DNA of 64,000 bases from Nitrosomonadales bacterium. Its GTDB lineage: Bacteria; Pseudomonadota; Gammaproteobacteria; Burkholderiales; Gallionellaceae. Every line of letters starts with the position of its first letter. The first letter of the stretch is position 1. The notes under the pieces are model-generated. The model saw only the letters and a program-made list of their open reading frames with translations, was not told where the DNA came from and searched no databases. The position numbers were made by a program, and so were the translations under genes. The stretch is taken from positions 1,205,520 through 1,269,519 of the forward strand of contig JACRNY010000001.1 in the NCBI GenBank assembly GCA_016214695.1, given 5' to 3'. This document shows positions 30,362-39,600 of this stretch, one piece after another.

Positions 30362-31735
30362 GTGAAGATATTGATCCTGGGCGCCGGGCAGGTCGGCTCG
30401 ACGGTGGCGGAGAATCTGGTCGGCGAAGCCAACGACATCACTGTGGTCGACTCTGACGGTGACAAACTGGTTCAACTGCAGGACCGCCTGGATTTGCGCA
30501 CCATCACCGGCAATGCAGCGCATCCTTCCGTGCTCGAACAGGCCGGTATCGCCGATACCGATATGCTGCTGGCGGTGACGCAGAGCGACGAGGTGAACCT
30601 GGTCGCGTGCAAGCTGGCAGCGAGTCTTTACAACACGCCGACGCGTATCGCCCGCATCCGCACCGTCGACTACCTCAAGCGCGAAGAGCTGTTCAACCGC
30701 GACAACTTCTGCGTCGATTTCTCCATCTGCCCGGAGCAGATTCTCACCGATTACATCACCAAGCTGATCGAATTCCCCGAAGCCTTGCAGGTGCTGGAAT
30801 TCGCCGACGGCAAAGTATCGCTGGTGGCGGTGAAGGCCTTCGAGGGCGGCCCGCTGGTGGGCAAACCGTTGAGTTTCCTGCGCACGCACATGCCGCAGGT
30901 GGAGACGCGCGTGGCTGCGATCTTCCGTCAGGATAGAGCCATCATCCCCGAAGGCAGTACCGTGGTGCATGCCGGCGACGAGATCTTTTTCATCGCGGCT
31001 TCGGACAATATCCGCCGCGTGCTGAAAGAGATGCGCCGCATGGACAAGCCGACCAAGCGCGTCATGATCGTTGGCGGCGGCAACATCGGCCGGCGGCTGG
31101 CCAAGGCGCTGGAGCGCGACTACAACGTCAAGCTCATCGAGTTCAACAAGAAAGCCTGCCAGAAGCTGGCGGGCGAGTTGACCAACACGCTGGTGCTCAA
31201 CGGCGATGGTACCGATGAGAAACTGATGCAGCAAGAAAACGTCAAGGAGGTGGACGTGTTCTGCGCGCTCACCAACGACGACGAAAACAACATCATGTCG
31301 GCGCTGCTGGCCAAACAGGGCGGGGCGCGCAAGGTGATCTCGCTGATCAATCGCAGCGCCTATGTCGATCTGGTGCAGGGTGGCAAGATCGACATCGCAC
31401 TGTCGCCTGCGCATGTCACCATCGGTTCGCTGCTGGCCTATGTGCGCCAGGGCGACGTGGCGGAGGTGCATTCGCTGCGGCGCGGCGCGGCGGAAGCGCT
31501 GGAACTGGTGGTGCACGGCGATCGCGACTCGTCGCGCGTAATCGGCCGCCATATCGGAGAGATCGACTTGCCCAAAGGAGCGACCATCGGTGCACTGGTG
31601 CGCGGAGACGAGGTCATCATGGGCCACCACGATACTGTGATCGAGGCGGAAGACCATGTCATCGTCTTCGTCACCGAGAAGAAACTGGTGAAGAAGGTCG
31701 AGAAACTGTTCCAGGTCAGCCTCGGGTTCTTCTGA
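30362..31735 (+). CDS. trkA: Trk potassium uptake regulatory subunit
   Basis: Cytoplasmic NAD(H)-binding regulator of the TrkH channel. 457 residues with two RCK units: MKILILGAGQVGSTVAENLV at the start and VMIVGGGNIGRRLAKALE at about 237-255, each followed by a TrkA-C domain. The start is GTG at 30362. Its stop overlaps the trkH ATG by one base (TGATG), so the two are coupled. Confidence 0.97.
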   Translation: MKILILGAGQVGSTVAENLVGEANDITVVDSDGDKLVQLQDRLDLRTITGNAAHPSVLEQAGIADTDMLLAVTQSDEVNLVACKLAASLYNTPTRIARIRTVDYLKREELFNRDNFCVDFSICPEQILTDYITKLIEFPEALQVLEFADGKVSLVAVKAFEGGPLVGKPLSFLRTHMPQVETRVAAIFRQDRAIIPEGSTVVHAGDEIFFIAASDNIRRVLKEMRRMDKPTKRVMIVGGGNIGRRLAKALERDYNVKLIEFNKKACQKLAGELTNTLVLNGDGTDEKLMQQENVKEVDVFCALTNDDENNIMSALLAKQGGARKVISLINRSAYVDLVQGGKIDIALSPAHVTIGSLLAYVRQGDVAEVHSLRRGAAEALELVVHGDRDSSRVIGRHIGEIDLPKGATIGALVRGDEVIMGHHDTVIEAEDHVIVFVTEKKLVKKVEKLFQVSLGFF

Positions 31736-33195
31736 TGCGGCGCCTGTTCACCGTCTTCCATGCGCTGGGCCTGATGCTGGTAGTGTTCAGCTTCGCCTAC
31801 CTGCTGCCCATCGTCACCGCGCTGATCTATGGCGACTACATCCTGGTATGGGACTTCCTGCTGACCATGTTGTGGACATTCAGCGCCGGCGTGCTGATGT
31901 GGCTGCTGACCAAGCGCCACAAGGGTGAACTGTCCATCCGCCACGGCTACCTGCTGGTGGTGGCGATGTGGACCGCGATGCCGGCCTTTGGCACCCTCCC
32001 GCTGTTGATGATGATCCCCAACCTGTCGTTCACCGATGCCTATTTCGAGACCATGTCCGGCATGACCACGACCGGTGCGACGGTGCTGGTCGGGCTGGAC
32101 AATCTGCCGCCCGCGATCAATATCTGGCGACACGAACTCAACTGGTTGGGCGGCATGGGCATCATCGTGCTGGCTGTGGCCATTTTGCCCCTGCTAGGCA
32201 TCGGTGGACGCCAATTGTTCAAGGCAGAAACGCCGGGGCCGATGAAGGATTCGGCGCTGACACCGCGCATCTCGGAGACGGCGCGCAACCTGTGGGTGAT
32301 CTATGCGGGTATCACGCTGGCGTGCATATTGGCGCTCAAATGGGCCGGGATGAACTGGCTGGACGCCATCTGCCATGCTTTCGCCGCCTTGTCCCTGGGG
32401 GGGTTCTCCACACATGACTCAAGCGTCGGTTTTTTCAATTCGCCGCTGATCGAATCCATACTTATCGTGTTCATGTTGATCGCCGCGATCAACTTCGCCA
32501 CGCATTTCCTCGCCTGGCGAAGCGGAAGCCTGAGGACATATCTACGCGATGCAGAAGCGGTTGCCACGCTCATCCTGATTCTGGGGAGTTGCCTGGGGGT
32601 GGGCTGGTTCCTGTGGTGGCAGGGTACCTATCCTGAATTTTTGATTGCCTTGCGCCATGCCAGCTTCAATCTGGTGTCAATGGCGACCGACTGCGGTTTC
32701 GCCAGCCAGGACTTCAACCAGTGGCCGACGTTCGCCCCCATGTGGATGCTGCTGCTGAGCAGTATCGCGGTGAGCTCCGGTTCCACCGGCGGCGGAATCA
32801 AGATGATCCGCACGCTGGTGCTGGTCAAACAGGCCGGGCGCGAGTTCCTCAAGCTGCTGCACCCCGCGGTCGTCAACCCGATGAAGATCGGCGGTCATGT
32901 CATCGCCAACAATATCGTGTTCGCGGTGCTGGGCTTTATCTTCCTGTATTTCGTCAGCATCGCGAGCCTGACCTTCGCCTTGCTGATCAGCGGGCTGGAT
33001 TTTGTCTCGTCGTTCTCGGCGGTGATCGCCTGCATCAACAACGCGGGGCCGGGACTGGGCGTTGTCGGCCCGGCCGGCAACTACCAGGGGTTGACCGATT
33101 TCCAAACCTGGGTATGCACCGTGGCGATGCTGATCGGGCGACTGGAGATCTTCACCGTGCTGATCCTGTTCACGCCCGCTTTCTGGAAGCGTTAA
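31735..33195 (+). CDS. trkH: Trk potassium uptake channel subunit
   Basis: Membrane K+ translocating subunit. 486 residues, strongly hydrophobic, with the repeated pore-loop pattern: MSGMTTTGATVL, FSTHDSSVGFF, TDCGFASQD and NNAGPGLGVVG mark the four selectivity-filter regions. It is translationally coupled to trkA. The pil chemosensory operon starts about 100 bases later. Confidence 0.97.
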   Translation: MRRLFTVFHALGLMLVVFSFAYLLPIVTALIYGDYILVWDFLLTMLWTFSAGVLMWLLTKRHKGELSIRHGYLLVVAMWTAMPAFGTLPLLMMIPNLSFTDAYFETMSGMTTTGATVLVGLDNLPPAINIWRHELNWLGGMGIIVLAVAILPLLGIGGRQLFKAETPGPMKDSALTPRISETARNLWVIYAGITLACILALKWAGMNWLDAICHAFAALSLGGFSTHDSSVGFFNSPLIESILIVFMLIAAINFATHFLAWRSGSLRTYLRDAEAVATLILILGSCLGVGWFLWWQGTYPEFLIALRHASFNLVSMATDCGFASQDFNQWPTFAPMWMLLLSSIAVSSGSTGGGIKMIRTLVLVKQAGREFLKLLHPAVVNPMKIGGHVIANNIVFAVLGFIFLYFVSIASLTFALLISGLDFVSSFSAVIACINNAGPGLGVVGPAGNYQGLTDFQTWVCTVAMLIGRLEIFTVLILFTPAFWKR

Positions 33196-33295
33196 GGCGA
33201 GGAAACATTGAACGTGCGAGGATAAATGCGGTAGCATCGCGGATGGCGGGCCAGTTCCCGCCGACAGGGCATAATAATAGTCAGGGGTGGCGAGC

Positions 33296-33706
33296 GTGAG
33301 CGAGAATTTATCGGGCATCCGGGTCGTGCTCATCGACGACAGCAACACCATACGCCGCAGCGGCGAGATATTTCTTACGCAAGCGGGCTGCAAGGTCGTG
33401 CTGGCGGAAGATGGTTTCGACGGCCTGTCCAAGGTGGTCGACAACAAGCCGGACATCATCTTCGTCGATGTCATGATGCCGCGTCTGGATGGCTATCAGA
33501 CCTGCGCTCTCATCAAGAACCATGCCGAATTCAAGAATACACCGGTGGTCATGCTGACCAGCAAGGACAGCCTGTTCGACCGCGCGCGCGGCAAGCTGGT
33601 CGGGGCCGACCAGTATCTGACCAAACCCTTCAGCAAGAAAAGTCTGATCGAAGCGGTGACCATGCATACAACCAAGCAACATGAGGAAGCAGATTATGGC
33701 AATTAA
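33296..33706 (+). CDS. pilG: PilG-type single-domain response regulator
   Basis: CheY-like regulator of twitching motility (Pil-Chp system). With GTG at 33296, placed 6 bases after AGGGGTGG, the protein has 136 residues; a GTG at 33287 is less well placed. The phosphoacceptor is D58 in DIIFVDVMMPRLDGYQTCALIK, a segment nearly identical to Pseudomonas PilG. The conserved lysine is in YLTKPFSKK. First gene of the pilGHIJ-chpA operon; its end overlaps pilH by 11 bases. Confidence 0.94.
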   Translation: MSENLSGIRVVLIDDSNTIRRSGEIFLTQAGCKVVLAEDGFDGLSKVVDNKPDIIFVDVMMPRLDGYQTCALIKNHAEFKNTPVVMLTSKDSLFDRARGKLVGADQYLTKPFSKKSLIEAVTMHTTKQHEEADYGN

Positions 33707-34061
33707 GAAAGTGATGGTCGTGGACGACTCTGCAACGGAGCGTCATGTATTGGGTGACATCCTCGGCAAGAAGGGTTTCACCGTGGTCTACGCCGAAAGC
33801 GGTGAGCAGGCGGTGGCAAGTTCCAAGACCGAACTGCCCGACCTGATCCTGATGGATGTGGTGATGCCCGGCCTGAACGGCTTCCAGGCGACCAAGGCGA
33901 TCACTCAGGACCCAGCGACCCAGCACATTCCGATCATCATCTGCACCACTAAGGGGCAGGAGACCGACAAGATCTGGGGCATGCGTCAGGGTGCCAAGGA
34001 TTACATCACCAAACCGATCGGCGCAGACGAGCTGCTCGGCAAGATCGCTGCATTAGGCTGA
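33696..34061 (+). CDS. pilH: PilH-type single-domain response regulator
   Basis: 121 residues from ATG at 33696 (AGGAAG site upstream). Acidic pocket DD at 10-11, phosphoacceptor D54 (LILMDVVMPGLNGF), and lysine in YITKPIGADE. In Pseudomonas PilH opposes or tunes PilG in control of pilus extension and retraction. The last bases of pilG overlap its first codons. Confidence 0.94.
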   Translation: MAIKKVMVVDDSATERHVLGDILGKKGFTVVYAESGEQAVASSKTELPDLILMDVVMPGLNGFQATKAITQDPATQHIPIIICTTKGQETDKIWGMRQGAKDYITKPIGADELLGKIAALG

Positions 34062-34074
34062 TCGCCGGGTCGCC

Positions 34075-34572
34075 ATGTCGAAACGCTTCAACCTGCGCGA
34101 ATTCCAGCAGAGCGTGCTGGATCGCCTGCAAGCCCAAGTGGCTGGCGGTGGCGATCATGCCTCCACGCTGGGCGTGCAGGTGGGCCAGGAATACTGGCTG
34201 GTGGACATGGTCGATATCAGTGAAGTGCTGCCATTGCCCCCGCTGACGACGGTACCCCTGACCAAATCCTGGTACTGCGGCGTCGCCAACGTGCGCGGCA
34301 ATCTTTACAGCATAGTCGATCTCGGCGTGTACATGGGCGGAGCGCCTACCCCGCACGAGGGACAGAGCCGGGTGCTGCTGGCGGGACAGAAATTCGCCTT
34401 CAATGCCGGCCTGCTGGTGTCGCGTGTGCTGGGCCTGCGTAACGCCACGGAGTGGGAGCGCAGCGAACAGGATGGCGAGGTCCGCCTTAAAGATGGCAGC
34501 GGACAGGTGTGGCGCAAACTCGAATTGGCGCAGTTGCTGCAACAGCCGGAATTTTTACAGATCGGGGCGTGA
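34075..34572 (+). CDS. pilI: PilI, CheW-type adaptor of the pilus chemosensory system
   Basis: 165-residue CheW-domain protein that should link the PilJ receptor to the ChpA kinase. Characteristic segments are [39 protein letters not shown] and [11 protein letters not shown]. It follows pilH by 13 bases and precedes pilJ. Confidence 0.92.
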   Translation: MSKRFNLREFQQSVLDRLQAQVAGGGDHASTLGVQVGQEYWLVDMVDISEVLPLPPLTTVPLTKSWYCGVANVRGNLYSIVDLGVYMGGAPTPHEGQSRVLLAGQKFAFNAGLLVSRVLGLRNATEWERSEQDGEVRLKDGSGQVWRKLELAQLLQQPEFLQIGA

Positions 34573-34594
34573 TACGCGCTCGGGAGGAGAGGAA

Positions 34595-36616
34595 ATGGCT
34601 TTCAAGTTACCGTTCAGTTTGTCGAAAAAACCCTCGCAGAGCTTCGTCAAGAAGGGCGACGGCGGGCCGGCACCGATCAAGACGATCCAGATCCCGTGGT
34701 TCAGCAAGCAGTCCTTCGACAAGCAGCTGCGTGTACTCGGCGGTTTGCTGCTGTTCTTCCTGCTGATCGCGGCGATCTTCACCTATTTCGACTCGCGCGA
34801 CTCCTCCCACGCATCGCGTTATGTGGCGCAATCCTCGAAGCTGCTGATGTTGTCGCAACGTCTGGCCAAGGATGCGGCGGCCAGCTTCTCCGGCGACTCC
34901 GCTGCGTTCGAAGGCCTGGAGGCGACCCGCGCCGAGTTCTCCGCCATCCTGAATACCCTGGACAAGGGCTCGGACAGTGTGCCGCCGACGGAAGGCAATG
35001 CGCGCGCATCGCTGGACAGGCTGCTGGCGGACTGGAAACGCATGGGTGCCCTGCTGGACGAGCTGGAGAAGGGCCGCCCGCTGCTGGTGACGCTGGAACG
35101 CGGCGCCGCCGGCCAGCGTGACATGCTCAACCTGTCCAATCAGGTATCGGACCGTGCCACCCCGGCTTACGCCGCCAAGGCCGACCGCCTCAACCGCCTC
35201 ATCGAACAGATCACCAGCGCCGTGCAGATGGTGCTGACCTCCGCCTCGACCGAGGACCTGCCAGGGCTGGAGCCGAAGATCCGCGAAGCAAAGGAGTTGC
35301 TGGAGCAGTTGCCGCAGAGTGACGCGACCGTGATGCTGCTGAAGGAAGATTTCGAAGGTTACCAGTCGGTGGTGGGCTTCATCGCGGCCAATGCAGGCGA
35401 TGTGCTGACCTCGCGTCTGGCGGGTAAACGCATCCTGGAAGAGGGCGAACAGTTGCTGTCGTCCACGCAGAAACTGGTGAACGATTACGAAAGGTCGTCT
35501 GCCGCACGCGCCACAAGCTTCGTGGTGTTCTTCTCCGGCGGCATGCTGCTGCTGCTGCTGCTGTTGCTTTCCAAGATCTACCTGGACGAATCCAAGCGCC
35601 GTGAACGCGAGGCCGGCGCGACCAACCGCAACAACCAGCAGGCGATTCTGCGCCTGATGAACGAACTGTCCGACCTCGCCGACGGCGACCTGACCATCCG
35701 CGCCACCGTGTCCGAGGACATCACCGGCGCGATCGCCGACTCGGTCAACTACACCACCGACGAATTGCGGAAACTGGTCTCGCGCGTGACGACCGCCTCG
35801 CAGCAGGTGGCGCGCGCCACCGGCGAAGCAGGTAACGTGACCAAGGAACTGCTGAGTGCGACGCAGAAACAGGCGGCCGAGATCCGTGACGCCGGCGGCG
35901 CGGTCGAGCTGATGACCAAGTCAATCCAGGAAGTCGACAGCAGCGCGGCGCAGTCTTCCGAGGTGGCGCGGCGCACGCTGGAAGTGACCGAACGCGGCGC
36001 GCGCGCCGTGCAGAACTCGATCTCCGGCATGGACGGTATTCGCGAACAGATCCAGGACACCTCCAAGCGTATCAAGCGACTGGGCGAAAGCTCGCAGGAG
36101 ATCGGCGAGATCGTGGACCTGATCTCGGACATTACCGAGCAGACCAACGTGCTGGCGCTGAATGCGGCGATCCAGGCGGCGTCGGCGGGTGAAGCGGGAC
36201 GCGGCTTTGCGGTGGTGGCGGAAGAAGTGCAGCGCCTCGCGGAACGTTCCGCCGAGGCGACCAAGCAGATCGGTATGCTGGTGAAGACCATTCAGAGCGA
36301 CACGCAGGATGCGGTGGCCGCTATGGAAAAGAGCACGCAGGGTGTGGTGGACGGGGCGAAACTGTCCGACGCTGCCGGGCAGGCGCTGCGCGAGATTGAA
36401 ACATCGACGCGCGAACTGACCGACCTGGTGAACAGTATCTCGGTGTCCACCCAGGTGCAGACCGACATGGCGCGCGAAGTGGCCGGCGTCATGACCGACA
36501 TTCTGAAGATCACCGAACAGACCTCGCAAAGTACGCAGCGAACCAACGCTTCCGTCTCCCAGCTGGAAAGCCTGGCGGGCGAATTGAACAGCTCGGTATC
36601 GGGTTTCAAACTGTAA
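34595..36616 (+). CDS. pilJ: PilJ methyl-accepting chemoreceptor for twitching motility
   Basis: Membrane receptor of the Pil-Chp pathway. 673 residues from ATG at 34595 after GGGAGGAGAGGA; longer frames overlap pilI. Transmembrane segments are at about 47-65 and 308-330, enclosing a periplasmic domain of about 240 residues with PilJ-type helical repeats. The cytoplasmic part holds a HAMP-like region and the MCP signalling tip near residues 530-560 ([20 protein letters not shown]). No pilK (CheR) or chpB (CheB) gene follows in the operon. Confidence 0.94.
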   Translation: MAFKLPFSLSKKPSQSFVKKGDGGPAPIKTIQIPWFSKQSFDKQLRVLGGLLLFFLLIAAIFTYFDSRDSSHASRYVAQSSKLLMLSQRLAKDAAASFSGDSAAFEGLEATRAEFSAILNTLDKGSDSVPPTEGNARASLDRLLADWKRMGALLDELEKGRPLLVTLERGAAGQRDMLNLSNQVSDRATPAYAAKADRLNRLIEQITSAVQMVLTSASTEDLPGLEPKIREAKELLEQLPQSDATVMLLKEDFEGYQSVVGFIAANAGDVLTSRLAGKRILEEGEQLLSSTQKLVNDYERSSAARATSFVVFFSGGMLLLLLLLLSKIYLDESKRREREAGATNRNNQQAILRLMNELSDLADGDLTIRATVSEDITGAIADSVNYTTDELRKLVSRVTTASQQVARATGEAGNVTKELLSATQKQAAEIRDAGGAVELMTKSIQEVDSSAAQSSEVARRTLEVTERGARAVQNSISGMDGIREQIQDTSKRIKRLGESSQEIGEIVDLISDITEQTNVLALNAAIQAASAGEAGRGFAVVAEEVQRLAERSAEATKQIGMLVKTIQSDTQDAVAAMEKSTQGVVDGAKLSDAAGQALREIETSTRELTDLVNSISVSTQVQTDMAREVAGVMTDILKITEQTSQSTQRTNASVSQLESLAGELNSSVSGFKL

Positions 36617-36625
36617 AGGCAGATA

Positions 36626-39600
36626 GTGCAGGAACAATTCAATTCTTTGCCCCTGTTGTCCGTCAAGCCCGGGCTTGACGGCTCACTGGCGAACATCAGC
36701 CGCGATCTGGAGGAGTTCTTCTCTTCCGGCGGGAGCGACCGCGAGGCATTGAAGAAAGCACAGGAAGAACTGCACCGCATCGGCGGCGTGTTGCGCATGT
36801 TGTCGTTGACCGGACTGTCGGTGTTCTGTGCCGAGCTCGAAACGCAGCTGCAGGAGTTCGTCCAGCCCCAGGATGCCACGGCATTGCGCCGCGATGTCAT
36901 CCGCCGGGCGTTGTTCGGCTTGACGCATTATCTGGATGCGTTGGCGGACGGTGCCAGCAACGCCACCCTGCGCCTGTTCCACGAATATCAGGAGATGCTG
37001 CAAGCGCGCGGCCTGGAAATGGCTTTCGACGTGGATCTGTTCTTTCCGTCGCTGCAAGTAGAGCTGCCGGAAGCGTTGTTGCGCCCCCCCCAGGAGGCCG
37101 ATGTGCCGGCGCGCATCAAGGCCGCGCGCATGCAATACCAGCAGGGACTGCTGAAATGGCTGCGCCAGGATAACGCCGCCGAAGCCTTGCGTTCGATGAT
37201 GTCGGCGGTGCGCGGCGCGATCACCTGTGCTCCGCAGAATCAGCAGCGCGCATTCTGGTGGGTTGCCTCCGGCCTGCTGGATTGCCTGATCCAGGAAGGC
37301 ATACCTCCCGAATTGAACGTCAAGAAGGCGCTCAGCCGCATCGATCTCAGGATGAAGTCGCTGACCGATGGCAGCGCGTTCGACGAGGAGATCGCGATCA
37401 GCGAGATGCTTTACCTGATCGCGCGCAGCCACTCGGTGAACGATACGGTGGAACAGATCAAGAGCGTTTACGCGCTGGACGTCTACCTGCCCGAAGAACC
37501 TCCATTGCCGCCGAGCGAGACCGCGGCCCTGCTCGACAACATGCGCGAGCAGCTGCGCGGCGCCCAGGAATCCTGGGAATACTGCATCTCCGAGGATTCG
37601 GGGGCATGCAAGCGCTTTGCCGATGAGATCGGCAGGCTGTACGAACTGTCGGAGCATCTCGACCGCAACACCCTGCAGTTCCTGTGCAAGCAGATACACA
37701 CCACGGCGCTGCATGCCGACGAGCCCGACCGCGCGCAACGCATTTCCATGGACATGGCTATGGCCTTGCTGCTGCTCGGCAGCGGTATCGAGCACTACCA
37801 GCATCTGGGCAGCGGGTTCCAGGAACAGGCACGCATCCTGAGCTCGCGTTTGCAGGGCGGCCTGATGCGCATGCCCGAGGACGAGGAGAAATATGCCAAT
37901 CTGATCTCGTTGTATTGCCAGATGGAGCAGCGCGAAGTGATGGTGCCGCTGGCGAACGAGATGCAGGGCAATCTGCAATTGATCGAGCAGAGCCTGAATG
38001 CCTTCTTCAACGACCCGGCCAAGCGCGCCGAGCTGGCCCAGATCGGTCGTCTGCTGAGCCAGGTCGAGGGTGGGCTGCACCTTCTCTCGCTGGAGCTGGC
38101 GATGCAGCTGTCGAGCGCGCTGCGCCATGCGACCGAACGTTATGTGCACGGGGCAACGCCTGCCGCCGCCGAGATGCATATCGTGGCAGCTGCCATCAGC
38201 GCGCTGGAAGAATATGTGCATGGTCTGGTGCTGGGACAGAAACCGGACCCGTCGGTACTGGGCGCCGTGCTGCAGGAACTCACCGAGATGCGCGCCGCTC
38301 CGGCCCAGGAAGAAGAGGCGCAGCCGGAAGAAGAGGCGACACCAAGCGGCGTGTCGATACGCACGGGCGGAGAAGACGAAGAGTTGCTCGAGGTCTTCCT
38401 CGAGGAAGCCGGCGAGGTCATGGAGACCCTGCGCAACAACCTTGAGGTCAGCCGCCTGCACATGGAGAGTCGCGAACCGCTGGTGGTCATGCGGCGCAGT
38501 TTCCACACACTCAAGGGCAGCAGCCGCATGGTCGGCCTGGCCGAACTGGGGGAAGTCGCCTGGGCGGTCGAGCGCGCCATGAACAAATGGCTGCAGGACA
38601 ACAAGCCGGCCACGCCGGAACTGCTCGACATGATCGGCGACGCCGAAGTGCTGTTCCAGCACTGGGTGGACATGCTGCACAGCGGCAGCACGAGCGCAAC
38701 CATCGATACTTCCTGGCTGCTGACAGTGGCGGATTGCATCGAGAACGGCAAGGAGATACCCCAGGCAAAGGACAGGAGACCGGCCGCAGAGCCGCTCGAA
38801 ACGGCCCCGCCGGTGGAAGAAGGTCCGGTCGAGATCGGTTCGGTCAGCCTGTCGCTCGTACTGTTCAATATTGCGACCGAAGAGGCCGCGGCTCATGTGC
38901 GCGCACTGCGCAAGCAGCTGGCGGTATTGCACGATACCGAATCGCACATTGTCACCTATGACTTCATGCGTGCCGCGCACACACTGGCGGGCGTCAACCG
39001 CACCATGGGTTTCGTGCAGATCGCCGAACTCGCCTATGCATTGGAACTCTGGCTGGAAGAGCGCATCGACAAGCCGCATGTGGTGAACGAGCGGCAGATC
39101 GCGGGCATCGACGAGGTGGTGGATCGGCTGGACGAGATGTGCAGCATGGTGCGCGAACAACGGCAGGAGCCGGCGGCGCAGCCCGAGCTGATCGCCCGAC
39201 TGCAGGCAGAAAAGGCGCTTGGCGCAGCTGAGGCGGCTGCACCAGAGGCAGAGCAAGCCACAGAACTGGATTTCGATTTGCCTGCGACGACGGAGACGCC
39301 GCTCGCTGCAGAGGAGCAACCGCTGTCGCTCGATTTTGAACTGCCTGCAATGCCGGAAGCGCAGCAAACGTCTGCGCAAGTCCAAGAGCAGGCTGTCGAA
39401 GCGCAACCGTTTGCGGCCTTCGACCTGGAATTGCCTGCGCTGACAAAAGAAGAGCCGGCCGAAGCGGCAGCCTTGCCCGAGATCACATTCGATCTCGCAC
39501 CCGTGCTGGAAACTGCGGCAGCGGAGGAGGTCGAACTGCCCCAGGAGGCAGCGGCGCCTGTCAGCGAAGCGGTAGCCCCGGAGATCGCCGCTGCCGAGAC

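Noticed and set aside
29207..31657. An 816-residue open frame antisense to trkA and running into rsmE
   Set aside because: It lies opposite well-supported genes and matches no family; typical antisense artefact.
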